From: G963665925 sp963665925 | Lineage (GTDB): Bacteria; Bacillota; Clostridia; Peptostreptococcales; Acidaminobacteraceae | Direction: 5' to 3' | Assembly: GCA_963665925.1 (NCBI GenBank) | Contig: OY762511.1 | Coordinates: forward strand, 1,612,001 to 1,676,000 | DNA length: 64,000 nt | Shown here: positions 51,233 to 61,800 of the stretch, in pieces | Layout of the letters: every line of letters starts with the position of its first letter | Numbering within the stretch: position 1 is the first letter of the stretch | Position numbers and translations under genes: made by a program | Notes under the pieces: model-generated | Databases searched by the model: none | What the model was told of the DNA's origin: nothing | Seen by the model: the letters and a program-made list of their open reading frames with translations, nothing else

Positions 51233-52339
51233 ATGGAAACTTTGAAAAAAACACCATTATATGATGTACATGTCGGTGCAGGCGCCAAAATGGTTCCTTT
51301 CGCCGGCTGGGACATGCCCGTACAGTACAAGGGGCTTGTCACGGAACACGAAGCGGTTAGAAATCAAGCAGGACTCTTTGACGTTTCCCATATGGGAGAG
51401 GTGGATGTAGATGGTCCTGAGGCAACCCGATTCGTCAATTATCTGGTTGTCGGAAATGTGGCAGACCTGCCGCCCGGAAAGGTGCTTTACAGCCTCATGT
51501 GCTATGAGGATGGCGGTGTCGTGGATGATCTTCTGGTATACAGGAAGTCAGAAGACTCTTATCTCCTGGTCATCAATGCAGGCAACGTCGACAAGGACGA
51601 TGCATGGATCCGTGAAAAGGCCAAGGCCTTTGATGTTTATGCGAGAAATCGGTCAGACGAATACGCACAGTTGGCGCTCCAGGGACCTAAGGCACAGGAT
51701 ATCCTGCAAAAGCTTATGGAACTTGACCTAAATGAAATTGGTTTTTTTGAGTTTAAGGAAAATGTTCAGGTAGCACAATGTCCAGCGCTGGTATCGCGGA
51801 CAGGTTATACAGGCGAAGACGGATTCGAAATCTACTGTGCCCCTGAAGAGGCTGAAAAAATCTGGCGTGCCATTGAAAAAGCCGGTGCTGGGTCCGGACT
51901 GGAGCCGGCTGGACTCGGTGCGAGAGATACCCTGCGCTTTGAGGCGACACTGCCCCTGTATGGACATGAAATCAACAAGGAAATCACGCCGCTTGAAGCG
52001 GGACTGGGCTATTTTGTAGACCTTGAGGGTGACGACTTTATTGGGAAATCGGCACTTGTAAAACAGAAAAAGGAAGGCCTTGAGCTTAAGCTCGTAGGCT
52101 TTGAAATGATAGACAAGGGCATACCGCGTGAAGGCTACAGCGTCATAAGAAGCGGTGATGTTATTGGCACGGTTACAACAGGCTATAAGGCGCCAACTGT
52201 AGGAAAGACAATCGGACTTGCCCATGTAGACATCGAGTATACCAAGCTGGGTACTGAGCTCGAAATAGACATTCGCGGCAAGAGCAGAAAAGCGGTTGTT
52301 GTGAGCAAGCGGTTCTATACGAAAAAGTATAAAAAATAG
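51233..52339 (+). CDS. gcvT: Aminomethyltransferase (glycine cleavage T protein)
   Basis: The 368-residue protein releases ammonia from the aminomethyl-lipoyl arm of GcvH and passes the methylene group to tetrahydrofolate. TPLYDVHVGAGAKMVPFAGWDMPVQY and FDVSHMGEVDVDG at the start, NAGNVDKD near 125, SRTGYTGEDGFEIYC near 190 and GLGARDTLRFEATLPLYGHEI near 225 are the GcvT family blocks. The start may be ATG 51230 or 51233; the latter has the better spacing from AGGGGG. First gene of gcvT-H-PA-PB. No glycine riboswitch is visible upstream. Confidence 0.95.
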   Translation: METLKKTPLYDVHVGAGAKMVPFAGWDMPVQYKGLVTEHEAVRNQAGLFDVSHMGEVDVDGPEATRFVNYLVVGNVADLPPGKVLYSLMCYEDGGVVDDLLVYRKSEDSYLLVINAGNVDKDDAWIREKAKAFDVYARNRSDEYAQLALQGPKAQDILQKLMELDLNEIGFFEFKENVQVAQCPALVSRTGYTGEDGFEIYCAPEEAEKIWRAIEKAGAGSGLEPAGLGARDTLRFEATLPLYGHEINKEITPLEAGLGYFVDLEGDDFIGKSALVKQKKEGLELKLVGFEMIDKGIPREGYSVIRSGDVIGTVTTGYKAPTVGKTIGLAHVDIEYTKLGTELEIDIRGKSRKAVVVSKRFYTKKYKK

Positions 52340-52389
52340 AAACTATTAAAAGGGAATCAAGAGGGTTTCAATTTAAAGGAGGAAATGCT

Positions 52390-52767
52390 ATGAAAGTGGA
52401 AAAAGGCCTGTACTATTCGGACGATCATGAGTGGGTGCGTGTGGAAGGGAACATGGCATACATAGGGATCAGTGATTATGCTCAGCATGAAATGGGCGAT
52501 ATCGTCTTCGTCGAGCTTCCAGATGAAGATGATGAGTTCGACAAGGGAGACGCCCTGGGTGCCATTGAATCGGTTAAGGCGGCGTCCGATGTGCTCATGC
52601 CGGTTTCGGGCCGTATTGTTGAAGTCAATGAGGACTTGGAGGACGCACCGGAAAAGGTGAATGAAGATGCCTTTGGTGCTTGGATTGTTAAAGTCGAGCT
52701 TTCAGACACCGACGAAATTGACGCACTCATGGACAGTGAAGCTTACGAGGCATTTGTGAACAAATAG
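52390..52767 (+). CDS. gcvH: Glycine cleavage H protein (lipoyl carrier)
   Basis: The 125-residue protein carries the lipoyl arm that shuttles the aminomethyl group between GcvP, GcvT and dihydrolipoyl dehydrogenase. The lipoyl lysine is K63 in GAIESVKAASDVLMPVSG, and the fold is normal (YYSDDHEWVRVEG at the start, GDIVFVELP). RBS AAAGGAGG. Between gcvT (51-base gap) and gcvPA (30-base gap), co-transcribed. Confidence 0.97.
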   Translation: MKVEKGLYYSDDHEWVRVEGNMAYIGISDYAQHEMGDIVFVELPDEDDEFDKGDALGAIESVKAASDVLMPVSGRIVEVNEDLEDAPEKVNEDAFGAWIVKVELSDTDEIDALMDSEAYEAFVNK

Positions 52768-52796
52768 AACTTGACCTGAGTATGGGAGGTAGCAGT

Positions 52797-54137
52797 ATGC
52801 ATAGGTATATACCAAACTCTGAGCAAGATAGAAAAGATATGCTTAAGGTCCTTGGAAAGGACAGTTTAGAGGCACTTTTTACGGACATTCCAGAGGCGTT
52901 CAGATTAGGAAGAGACCTGGATCTTGATCCTTCAAAGAGTGAAATGGAAATTCACCGCCTTCTAAAGGCGATTTCTGACAAAAACAAGAATCTGGACGAC
53001 CTGGTGTGCTTTCTGGGGGCTGGAGCCTACGACCATTTCATTCCAACGGTTGTGAATCATTTGGCGGGACGGTCTGAATTCTATACGGCATATACGCCGT
53101 ATCAGCCTGAAATCAGCCAGGGCACCCTGCAGAATATTTTTGAATATCAGTCGCTCATCTGTGAGCTGACCGGCATGGATGTGTCCAATGCGTCTGTATA
53201 TGATGGTGCACATGCGGCTGCAGAAGCAGCAATCATGGCATGTGCCGCAAGAAAGAAAAATAAGATTCTTGTTTCAGCAGGCGTGCACCCTGAAATTAGA
53301 CAAGTTGTAAAGACTTACTTCAGGTTCAGAGACTATGAAATCGTTGAAGTGCCCCTCGATGGCGGCGAAACGGATTATACCGCTCTTCAGGGGGCGGCAG
53401 ATAAAGATGCGGCGGGCGTTTTAGTGCAGTCGCCGAATTTCTTTGGCATTGTTGAAGATGTGGCAAAAATCTCAGAAACCATGAAAGGGATCAAGGGACT
53501 TACAATCGTATCTGCTGATCCCATAGCGCTTGCCCTTCTTGAACCGCCGGGAAAACTTGGCGCTGATATCGTTGTAGGCGAGGGACAGGTGCTGGGCAAC
53601 GACCTTGCGCTTGGAGGTCCTTACTTTGGATTCATGGCAGTGACCGACAAGCTTGTAAGAAAGCTTCCGGGAAGGGTTTGCGGACAGTCCCTGGATGAAG
53701 ATGGAAAACGGGCCTTTGTCTTGACACTCCAGGCCAGAGAGCAGCATATACGCCGCTTTAAGGCCACATCCAACATTTGTACCAATCAGGGCCTTATGAT
53801 TTTAAAGGCTGCAATTTATATGAATACGGTTGGCCGGGAAGGCTTAAAAGAGGTTGCGGACCACTGTCTTCAAAAATCCCATTACCTCTATGACCAGCTC
53901 ATTTCACGCGGTATTGCAAAGCCTGCTTTTGACAGGCCATTCTTCAAGGAGTTTGCAGTAACCCTTGAAAAGCCGGTTGCTGAAGTCAACAAGGCGCTGC
54001 TGGAAGCAGGGTTTATCGGCGGGTATGATGTAAATGCATCTTATCCCATGCCAAACACCATGCTTATTGCAGTAACCGAAAAGAGAACAAAGGCTGAAAT
54101 GGATGCTTTTGTAAAGGCATTGGAGGTGACTTTATGA
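52797..54137 (+). CDS. gcvPA: Glycine dehydrogenase (decarboxylating) subunit 1
   Basis: The 446-residue protein is the N-terminal half of glycine decarboxylase in the two-subunit form used by Firmicutes and archaea. FLGAGAYDHFIPTVVNHL, then FYTAYTPYQPEISQGTLQNIFEYQSLICELTGMDVSNASVYDGAHAAAEAA, are family blocks; no cofactor lysine lies here since PLP sits in the partner. ATG 52797 has GGGAGG; ATG 52782 is possible. It overlaps gcvPB by 4 bases, consistent with equimolar alpha2-beta2 assembly. Confidence 0.95.
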   Translation: MHRYIPNSEQDRKDMLKVLGKDSLEALFTDIPEAFRLGRDLDLDPSKSEMEIHRLLKAISDKNKNLDDLVCFLGAGAYDHFIPTVVNHLAGRSEFYTAYTPYQPEISQGTLQNIFEYQSLICELTGMDVSNASVYDGAHAAAEAAIMACAARKKNKILVSAGVHPEIRQVVKTYFRFRDYEIVEVPLDGGETDYTALQGAADKDAAGVLVQSPNFFGIVEDVAKISETMKGIKGLTIVSADPIALALLEPPGKLGADIVVGEGQVLGNDLALGGPYFGFMAVTDKLVRKLPGRVCGQSLDEDGKRAFVLTLQAREQHIRRFKATSNICTNQGLMILKAAIYMNTVGREGLKEVADHCLQKSHYLYDQLISRGIAKPAFDRPFFKEFAVTLEKPVAEVNKALLEAGFIGGYDVNASYPMPNTMLIAVTEKRTKAEMDAFVKALEVTL

Positions 54138-55609
54138 AGCATTATGAAAAGCTGATATTTGAAGTCTCAAAGTCGGGCAGACGTGCATTTCATTTGCCAA
54201 AGCTGGATGTTGAAAACAAACCGCTGGAAGAAATGATCCCTCAAGCATTTTTGAGGAAAGAAGACGCAGAACTGCCAGAAGTAAGTGAAATGGACATTGT
54301 CCGCCACTATACCAACATATCAGACAAGAACTATTCCATTGACAAAGGCTTCTATCCACTGGGGTCTTGTACTATGAAATACAATCCGAAGGTCAACGAG
54401 GATGCTGCGGCTTTTAATGGTCTGAAGCATCTGCATCCATATCAGCCGGAGGAAACCCTTCAAGGCGCACTTGGACTCATGCATGAGCTTGCTGAAATGC
54501 TGGCTGAAATCTCAGGTATGGATCAGGTAACCCTTCAGCCTGCGGCAGGGGCACAAGGCGAACTGACTGGACTTATGCTGATTAAGGCCTATCATGAAAA
54601 TCGCGGTGACCATCAGCGCAACAAGATTATTGTACCGGACTCTGCACATGGAACCAATCCTGCAACGGCAGCGGTCGTGGGCATGGAAATCATAGAGATT
54701 CCGTCCGATGCTTTTGGAAATGTGGACCTGGATGCCCTAAGTCAGGCAGTTGGCGAAGATACGGCTGGACTTATGCTCACGAATCCGTCTACCCTGGGGC
54801 TATTCGAAAAGAACATCGGCGAGATTGCACGTATCGTACATGCAGCCGGTGGCCTACTCTATTATGATGGCGCAAACATGAATGCCATCATGGGTCAATG
54901 CAGACCGGGAGACATGGGCTTTGATGTCATGCACTACAATCTGCACAAGACATTTTCAACGCCGCATGGAGGCGGTGGTCCGGGTGCGGGTCCTGTTGGT
55001 GTCAAGGAAAGTCTGGCCCCGTTTTTACCGGTACCAATGATTTCAAAGGAAGATGAGACCTATGCCTTTGACTATGCACGGCCACTCACGATTGGAAAGG
55101 TGAAAAGCTTCTACGGCAATTTCAGTATCCTTGTCAGAGCCTACACCTACATCAAGGCCATGGGCTATGACGGCATTAAGGAAGCGGGAGAAACGGCTGT
55201 TCTGAATGCAAATTACCTGATGCATAAGATGAAGGATGACTATCAGATTCCAGAAGATATGCTCTGCAAGCATGAGTTTGTGGCAGCTGGGCTGAAAAAT
55301 AAGGCAGAGGGTATTTCCACGCTCGATGTTGCAAAACGGATTATCGACTATGGCTATCATCCACCTACAGTCTATTTCCCGCTGATTGTACCCGAGGCGC
55401 TTATGATTGAACCTACGGAAACAGAAAGCATGGAGACGCTGGATGACTTTGCGGCCGTGATGAAACAGATTGCCCATGAGGCAGTCAATGAGCCAGACCT
55501 CCTTAAGAATGCACCGCACAAGACACCGGTTCGTCGTATTGATGAGGTGCGTGCTGCAAGAGTTCTGATTCTCAAATATAAAGACAGCTTGAAAGAGCAA
55601 AAAGAATAA
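54134..55609 (+). CDS. gcvPB: Glycine dehydrogenase (decarboxylating) subunit 2
   Basis: The 491-residue subunit carries the PLP cofactor, bound by K272 in DVMHYNLHKTFSTPHGGGGPGAGP, and decarboxylates glycine onto the GcvH lipoyl arm. FYPLGSCTMKYNPKVNE near 74, QPAAGAQGELTGL near 134 and DSAHGTNPATAA near 168 are family signatures. It begins inside the gcvPA stop (ATGA). Dihydrolipoyl dehydrogenase is not in the window. folD follows after about 190 bases, completing the link to formyl-THF. Confidence 0.96.
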   Translation: MKHYEKLIFEVSKSGRRAFHLPKLDVENKPLEEMIPQAFLRKEDAELPEVSEMDIVRHYTNISDKNYSIDKGFYPLGSCTMKYNPKVNEDAAAFNGLKHLHPYQPEETLQGALGLMHELAEMLAEISGMDQVTLQPAAGAQGELTGLMLIKAYHENRGDHQRNKIIVPDSAHGTNPATAAVVGMEIIEIPSDAFGNVDLDALSQAVGEDTAGLMLTNPSTLGLFEKNIGEIARIVHAAGGLLYYDGANMNAIMGQCRPGDMGFDVMHYNLHKTFSTPHGGGGPGAGPVGVKESLAPFLPVPMISKEDETYAFDYARPLTIGKVKSFYGNFSILVRAYTYIKAMGYDGIKEAGETAVLNANYLMHKMKDDYQIPEDMLCKHEFVAAGLKNKAEGISTLDVAKRIIDYGYHPPTVYFPLIVPEALMIEPTETESMETLDDFAAVMKQIAHEAVNEPDLLKNAPHKTPVRRIDEVRAARVLILKYKDSLKEQKE

Positions 55610-55629
55610 GGTCGAGCTTTCGACACTCT

Positions 55630-55651
55630 AAGGCTGCCACTATGGCAGCCT
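55630..55651 (+). terminator. Stem-loop after gcvPB
   Basis: AAGGCTGCC pairs with GGCAGCCTT around ACTA(T). T-tract is weak (TTTAG), so termination may be partial. Confidence 0.55.
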
Positions 55652-55799
55652 TTAGACTGCAAAGAAAACCAGCAAAGACACCAGGTCAGGAAACTGACAG
55701 GATAAAGCGGGATTGTGAAATATTGATAAGTTAAAGCGGCGCAAAACGTGTTAGACTATAATCAACCAAGTAAGCAGAGCACATACATATGGAGGCATT

Positions 55800-56639
55800 A
55801 TGGAACGATTAGAAGGCAAGACGGTAGCACAAAAAATGAGAGCCGACATGGCAATGGATCTTGAAAAACTGACTGAAGCGGGAGTGACCCCTGGACTCAG
55901 AGTGATTCTCATTGGTAAGGACCCTGCTGCGGCGTCCTACGTGAGAATGGTTGAAAAGCGCTGTCACAAGGATGGTCTTGATGCACAGGTTATTTACATG
56001 GATGAAGGCATAACAGAAGAAGCACTTCTTGAAGAAATTGAAAAGCTGAATGCAGACAAGGCTGTACATGGCATACTCGTACAGATGCCTCTGCCGCGTC
56101 ATATAGATAAGAACAAGGTGGTTGAGAAGATTGCACCGAGCAAGGATGTGGACGGATTCCATATTCTCAATGCGGGTAAACTCTATGCTGGCGCGAAGGG
56201 GCTTTATCCATGTACACCTTATGGTGTTATTCATATGCTCGAGTACAGCGGTATAGATATTGAAGGAAAGCATGCCGTTGTAATCGGCAGAAGCAATGTT
56301 GTGGGCAAGCCGGTTGCCATGCTTCTTCTTGAACGCAACGCGACTGTGACGATTTGTCATTCAAGAACCCAGAATCTGGCCGAGATGACAAAGCAGGCAG
56401 ATATTCTTGTGGCAGCAGCAGGCAGACCGCATATGGTCACTGCCGAAATGGTAAAAGAGGGTGCGGTTGTCATAGATGTAGGGATTCATGAGGTTGATGG
56501 TAAAATAACGGGTGATGTGGATTACGATTCCGTGAGCCAAAAAGCAGGATGGCTTACACCTGTACCAGGTGGTGTGGGAACTACAACCATTGCAACACTC
56601 TCGTGGAATACCATCAAGGCAGCACTGGATACGCTATAA
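55800..56639 (+). CDS. folD: Methylene-THF dehydrogenase / methenyl-THF cyclohydrolase
   Basis: The 279-residue enzyme interconverts 5,10-methylene- and 10-formyl-tetrahydrofolate with NADP. The catalytic Tyr-x-x-x-Lys is in AASYVRMVEKRC near 41-47, GILVQMPLPRHID near 96-108 and PCTPYGVIHMLEY near 140 are family signatures, and the dinucleotide loop is VIGRSNVVGKPVAMLLLE near 161. The end, PVPGGVGTTTIATL, is also typical. GGAGG precedes ATG 55800. It follows the gcv genes and would use the methylene-THF they make. Confidence 0.96.
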   Translation: MERLEGKTVAQKMRADMAMDLEKLTEAGVTPGLRVILIGKDPAAASYVRMVEKRCHKDGLDAQVIYMDEGITEEALLEEIEKLNADKAVHGILVQMPLPRHIDKNKVVEKIAPSKDVDGFHILNAGKLYAGAKGLYPCTPYGVIHMLEYSGIDIEGKHAVVIGRSNVVGKPVAMLLLERNATVTICHSRTQNLAEMTKQADILVAAAGRPHMVTAEMVKEGAVVIDVGIHEVDGKITGDVDYDSVSQKAGWLTPVPGGVGTTTIATLSWNTIKAALDTL

Positions 56640-56670
56640 ACCTATAAGCAGGTCAGGCAAGAACACACGC

Positions 56671-56726
56671 ACAGCGAAGGACACAGCTTGGATTTTCAAA
56701 ATCTAAAGTCTGTAGGACTTCGCTGT
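56671..56726 (+). terminator. Terminator of folD
   Basis: ACAGCGAAG pairs with CTTCGCTGT, with internal pairing (CAG...CTG and AGATTTTGAAAA-like); TTTTTATG follows. Confidence 0.7.
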
Positions 56727-56904
56727 TTTTATGTTTATGCATCCATGGGCACCGGGTATGAATTCATAATGCAATAGAAATGTGTCTTCGGCAAAAACTT
56801 GTACGACTTTCTTGGAATGAATTTGAATTTAACACGAATCCGATCGAGTCTCCATGAGGAAATAGTGTATAATATCATATGTAACGCAATGGGGGATGAA
56901 TTTG

Positions 56905-58638
56905 ATGTTACAGAATACCGTACAAGGAGATACAGCTTTGAATTTACTATTTGGTGGTGTAGGTGTGGCACTTGCGGCAGTTGCAGTGCTGGTGCTCAAA
57001 AAAACAAGCAGCCACGAAGAAATCGATATAGACGAGATAATCAACGATTTCAGAGTGCTGCGCTCAGCTTTTGTACAATTCAAGAAAGAAGAAAAAGGCT
57101 TGTGCGAGGACCTGAAAATTCTTGTCAAGTATATGCGTGAGCCCCGTGAAATCGCATGGGAGCGTTATGGCATATCCATTGATCAAAAGTTTCTGATTGT
57201 AAGGAATGCCAAGCATATGAATGCCGATTTGATTTTAAAGCGCGTCGGCGGCGCATCTTATGTGCAGAACAATAAACTCTACCTGAGTTTTTCAAGTGTC
57301 AACGCAATCAGTAAGATCGAACCGGTGGCTTCATTCAGGGTGATTCCTGCAGAAGGCATCACGACGACGACCCAGCTTGAGTTTGATTACTCCGAGTCGG
57401 TGGCTGAAGACAACGAAATCAATGATGTGAAGTGGGAAAATATGAGCCCGCGTTATTCTGAACCGGGTATTAAAAAGATACGACTGCGCATTCAGGACAA
57501 GAATGGAAATTGGTCCGAGTGGGTGGAACGGCAAATTGTCGTAAAGGAGTTAAAGGGAATACGGGAAATTGCTTCTGGCCAGGACAGTGTCTTCATTGTG
57601 CATAACAATGGAAAAGTGGACGCCCTCGGGCGCAATGATTTTGGACAGCTTGCCATGGGGGATACAGAGTCTCTTGCGCGGCGAAAGACTGTAAAAATGA
57701 TTGAGAACGTCAGATCTGTCGATGGCGGCGGATTCCATACGGTATTTTTGACCAATGACGGCAAGGTCTTTACATGCGGTAGAAACCACTTTGGTCAGCT
57801 GGGTCAGGGGAATCGAACAGATATTATCACACCTAAACAGATGTGGGGGCTTGAAAGCGTGAAGCAGGTTTCAGCCGGAGAAAGCTTCGGCGCTGCACTG
57901 ACGACCTCGGGTCATGTCTATGCCTGGGGCAATAATGAATACGGTCAGCTGGGTTTTGAGCCGTCCTATTTCAAAGAGACCCCCCAGCGTGTTGAAGGTA
58001 TCGAGAACATTAAGGAAATTTCGTGCGGGAGCACACATATGCTCGCTCTAGGCTTTGACGGCAATGTTTATAGCTGGGGTGATAACCGCTATGGTCAGCT
58101 CGGTCATGGCTTTAAGGGTAAATACAACGAACCGGGCCTTTCGTCGGTTTCTGGTATTAAGAGTATTTGCGCAGGCAAAGGATTCAGCCTTGCCATAATG
58201 GAGTCTGGAAAAGTCAAAGGCTGGGGCCTGAATACCAAGTCCCAGGTCGGTATCGTCGGAGAGTCCGAGCTGCTTTTTCCTCAAGATATTCTTGAAATCA
58301 AGGAAATTGTGCAGATCAGCACCAAGGAGAACTTTGCCGTCGCACTGGACAGTATTGGTCAGGTCTATACCTGGGGACACTACAGCGGTGTCGATGACGA
58401 CTACCCGACAAAGCCAAGACGTGTTGGCGACCTGAAATATATCAAATCCGTCGCGGCAACATCAGATGCTGGATACGCTGTCGATGAAAAGGGCAGTATC
58501 GTGCGCTGGGATAGATATATCGATAAAATCGAAAATGTTCTGTTTTTTGAAGATGAGCAAACAGGTGTCCACGGTACGAAGACGAAGGATGAAAAGCCAT
58601 CTGGAAAGAACAACGAAAGTGCAAATGGGGCAAAATAA
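56905..58638 (+). CDS. Membrane-anchored RCC1-repeat beta-propeller protein
   Basis: The 577-residue protein has one transmembrane helix near the N-terminus (about 10-32), a charged stretch, a probable immunoglobulin-like region (about 140-215, ending RLRIQDKNGNWSEWVERQIVV), and then about seven RCC1 blades of some 50 residues (about 215-545). The repeats share W/R-G-x-N-x-x-G-Q-L-G with ...AGxxFxxAL, e.g. TCGRNHFGQLGQG, YAWGNNEYGQLGF and YSWGDNRYGQLGHG. RCC1 propellers bind protein partners; a role here is unknown. I use ATG 56905 because GGGGG abuts the ATG at 56896. Located between folD and pyruvate carboxylase with its own terminator. Confidence 0.85.
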   Translation: MLQNTVQGDTALNLLFGGVGVALAAVAVLVLKKTSSHEEIDIDEIINDFRVLRSAFVQFKKEEKGLCEDLKILVKYMREPREIAWERYGISIDQKFLIVRNAKHMNADLILKRVGGASYVQNNKLYLSFSSVNAISKIEPVASFRVIPAEGITTTTQLEFDYSESVAEDNEINDVKWENMSPRYSEPGIKKIRLRIQDKNGNWSEWVERQIVVKELKGIREIASGQDSVFIVHNNGKVDALGRNDFGQLAMGDTESLARRKTVKMIENVRSVDGGGFHTVFLTNDGKVFTCGRNHFGQLGQGNRTDIITPKQMWGLESVKQVSAGESFGAALTTSGHVYAWGNNEYGQLGFEPSYFKETPQRVEGIENIKEISCGSTHMLALGFDGNVYSWGDNRYGQLGHGFKGKYNEPGLSSVSGIKSICAGKGFSLAIMESGKVKGWGLNTKSQVGIVGESELLFPQDILEIKEIVQISTKENFAVALDSIGQVYTWGHYSGVDDDYPTKPRRVGDLKYIKSVAATSDAGYAVDEKGSIVRWDRYIDKIENVLFFEDEQTGVHGTKTKDEKPSGKNNESANGAK

Positions 58639-58645
58639 CTGTAAT

Positions 58646-58674
58646 AAGCTGGATTAGAGCGCTAATCCAGCTTT
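58646..58674 (+). terminator. Terminator after the RCC1 gene
   Basis: AAGCTGGATTAG pairs with CTAATCCAGCTT around AGCG; TTCCTTTTTTTG follows. Confidence 0.88.
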
Positions 58675-58758
58675 TCCTTTTTTTGAAACACACGAGAAGA
58701 ACACGAAAAAACTTTACGAAGACTTCACAATAATATGAACGTTTTGTAATATAAAATG

Positions 58759-58787
58759 TTGAAATTTCGTAAAATTCCTGTTATATT
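58759..58787 (+). promoter_or_regulatory. Sigma-A promoter of pyruvate carboxylase
   Basis: TTGAAA at 58759-58764, 17 bases, TATATT at 58782-58787, about 70 bases before the gene. Confidence 0.7.
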
Positions 58788-58858
58788 AATGAGAATAGAT
58801 TTGAATGATGAGAGTAAATATACGAGTGAGTGAATATTAATAAGAAGAGGTGGTATTT

Positions 58859-61800
58859 TTGAAGAAATTCAAGCGCGTATTAGTAGCAAATCGCGGCGAA
58901 ATTGCCATTCGCGTCTTCCGTGCATGTCATGAGCTCGGAATTCGTACAGTGGCCATTTATTCTAAAGAAGATAAAAATGCGCTGTTTAGAACCAAAGCGG
59001 ACGAATCGTATCTAATTGGGAAATCAAAGGGGCCTATCGAGGCGTACTTGAATATCAATGAGATTGTAAAGCTTGCGAAGAAAAAAGGCGTTGACGCAAT
59101 CCACCCAGGTTATGGTTTTCTGTCGGAGAATCCTGAGCTGGCTGAGAAATGTGAAGAAGCCGGCATTGCATTCATCGGTCCAGATCCGGACATGATGATT
59201 CGCATGGGTGACAAAATCAAGTCAAAGAAGGTTGCATCGTCCGTAGGCGTGCCAACAATTCCTGGATTTGAGAAGCCCCTTCTAACAGATCAGGAAGCCC
59301 TTGAAGCTGCACGCTTCTGTGGCTACCCTATTATTCTGAAAGCTTCTGCAGGCGGCGGCGGTCGCGGTATGCGAATCGTGCGTGAGGAATCACAGCTTGT
59401 AGCAGAATACAGAAGTGCAAAGAATGAAGCAAAGAAAGCATTTGGTATTGAGGATGTCTTCATTGAGAAATTCCTTGAGAATCCAAAGCATATTGAAGTG
59501 CAGATTCTGGGTGACGCCCATGGAAACGTAGTCCACCTCTTTGAGCGTGACTGTTCCATTCAAAGACGCCATCAGAAGCTCATCGAGTTCACACCTTCCC
59601 TAGCGCTGACTGAGGAGAAGCGTCAGGCAATCTGTGACGATGCTGTACGCATTTCAAAGGCAGTAAACTACAAAAATGCCGGTACGGTTGAATTCCTTGT
59701 AGACAAGGAAGGCAATCACTATTTTATAGAAATGAATCCGCGTATTCAGGTTGAGCATACGGTTACTGAAATGGTAACAGGCATTGACCTAGTGCAGTCG
59801 CAGATCCTTGTAGCTCAAGGCTACGCACTGGATTCGGAAGAAGTGGGTATCGGTTCACAGGAAAATATCAAGGTTAACGGTTACTCAATCCAGTGCCGTG
59901 TAACGACAGAAGATCCTGCAAACAACTTCGCACCAGATACAGGCCTCATCGACGTTTACCGGTCAGCTTCCGGCTTCGGTATTCGACTTGACGGCGGCAA
60001 CGGCTATACGGGATCCATGATCAGCCCTTACTACGACAGTCTTCTCGTTAAGTGTACATCGTGGTCAAGAACATTCGATGACGCAATCAGAAAGTCTGTA
60101 CGTGCAATTAAGGAAATGAGTGTCCATGGTGTCAAAACCAACATTCCGTTTCTGATCAATGTGCTCCTGCATGATGAGTTCAGAAGAGGTGCCTGCGATA
60201 CAAACTTCATCGCAAACAACCCTGACCTGTTTGACTTTACGGCCAAGCAGGACGTGGAGCTGAAACTGCTGAGCTTCATCGGTGACATTGTTGTCAATGA
60301 GACAGGTGGAACAAAGCCAAGCTTTGACGTTCCAGTTGTTCCGTCTTTTGACAAGGCAGACATGATGTCCGGCACGAAGCAGATTCTGGACGAAAAAGGC
60401 CCTGAAGGTCTTGTTGAGTGGATTCATGGGCAGAACAAGCTTCTGCTTACAGATACAACGATGCGTGATGCGCATCAGTCTCTCATGGCGACACGTGTTC
60501 GTACTCAGGACATTAAGAAAATCGCAAAGGCGACTTCTGCCCTGGGCAAGGACCTGTTCTCAGTAGAGATGTGGGGCGGTGCGACATTTGATGTTGCCTA
60601 CCGTTTCCTGAACGAATCTCCATGGGAGCGTCTTGATATCTTAAGAGAGCGTATGCCGAATGTCCTTCTGCAAATGCTGATCAGGGGATCAAATGGTGTT
60701 GGTTACAAGAACTACCCGGACAATGTCATCCGTGAGCTGATTCAGGAATCGGCAAAGCGCGGCATTGATGTGTTCAGGATTTTCGATTCCCTCAACTGGT
60801 TCAAGGGCATGGAAGTTGCAATCGATGAAGTCCTGAAAACAGGCAAGGTTGCAGAGGCATGCATTTGCTACACAGGGGATATACTGGATACGACACGTGA
60901 CAAGTACACGCTTGAATACTATGTGAATCTTGCCAAGCAGATTGAAGCTTCCGGCGCGCACATACTTGGTATCAAGGATATGTCAGGTCTTCTGAAGCCA
61001 TACGCTGCATTCAAGCTGGTGAAGGCACTCAAGGAAGAAATTTCGATTCCTGTTCACCTGCATACGCATGATACGACAGGTAACGGGGTTGCATCCCTGC
61101 TGCTTGCTGCTGAAGCCGGTGTGGATATTGTTGATACGGCGTTTAACGCAATGTCAGGTCTGACTTCTCAGCCAGCCCTCAACTCCATTGTTGCAGCGCT
61201 TGAAAATACGGACCGTGCAACAGGCTTTGACCTTGACGCAATCCAGAAAATTTCTGATTACTGGTCAAGTGTTCGTCCTGTATATGCACAGTTTGAGTCT
61301 GATCTGAAGTCGACAAGTGCTGAAATTTACAAGTACGAGATTCCAGGTGGTCAGTACTCAAACCTGAAGCCACAGGTTGAGAGTTTTGGCCTTGGCCACA
61401 GATTCAACGAAGTTAAGGAAATGTACAGAGATGTCAACACCATGTTTGGAGATATTGTCAAGGTAACACCTTCTTCCAAAGCGGTTGGCGACATGGCCAT
61501 CTTCATGATTCAGAACGATCTGACACCGGAGAACATTATGGCAAATGGTAAGGATCTTGCTTACCCTGACTCGGTTGTCGCTTACTTCGGCGGCATGATG
61601 GGACAGCCTGCACATGGTTTCCCTAAAGATCTGCAAAAGCTTGTGCTTAAGAATGAGAAGCCGATAACGGTACGACCTGGAGAGCTTCTTGAAGCCGAAG
61701 ACTTTGATGCGATTGCACAAATGCTTCAGGACAAGCACGGCATTCAAGCGACAAAATCAGATGTCATCAGTTCTGCCCTTTATCCAAAGGTATTTGACGA

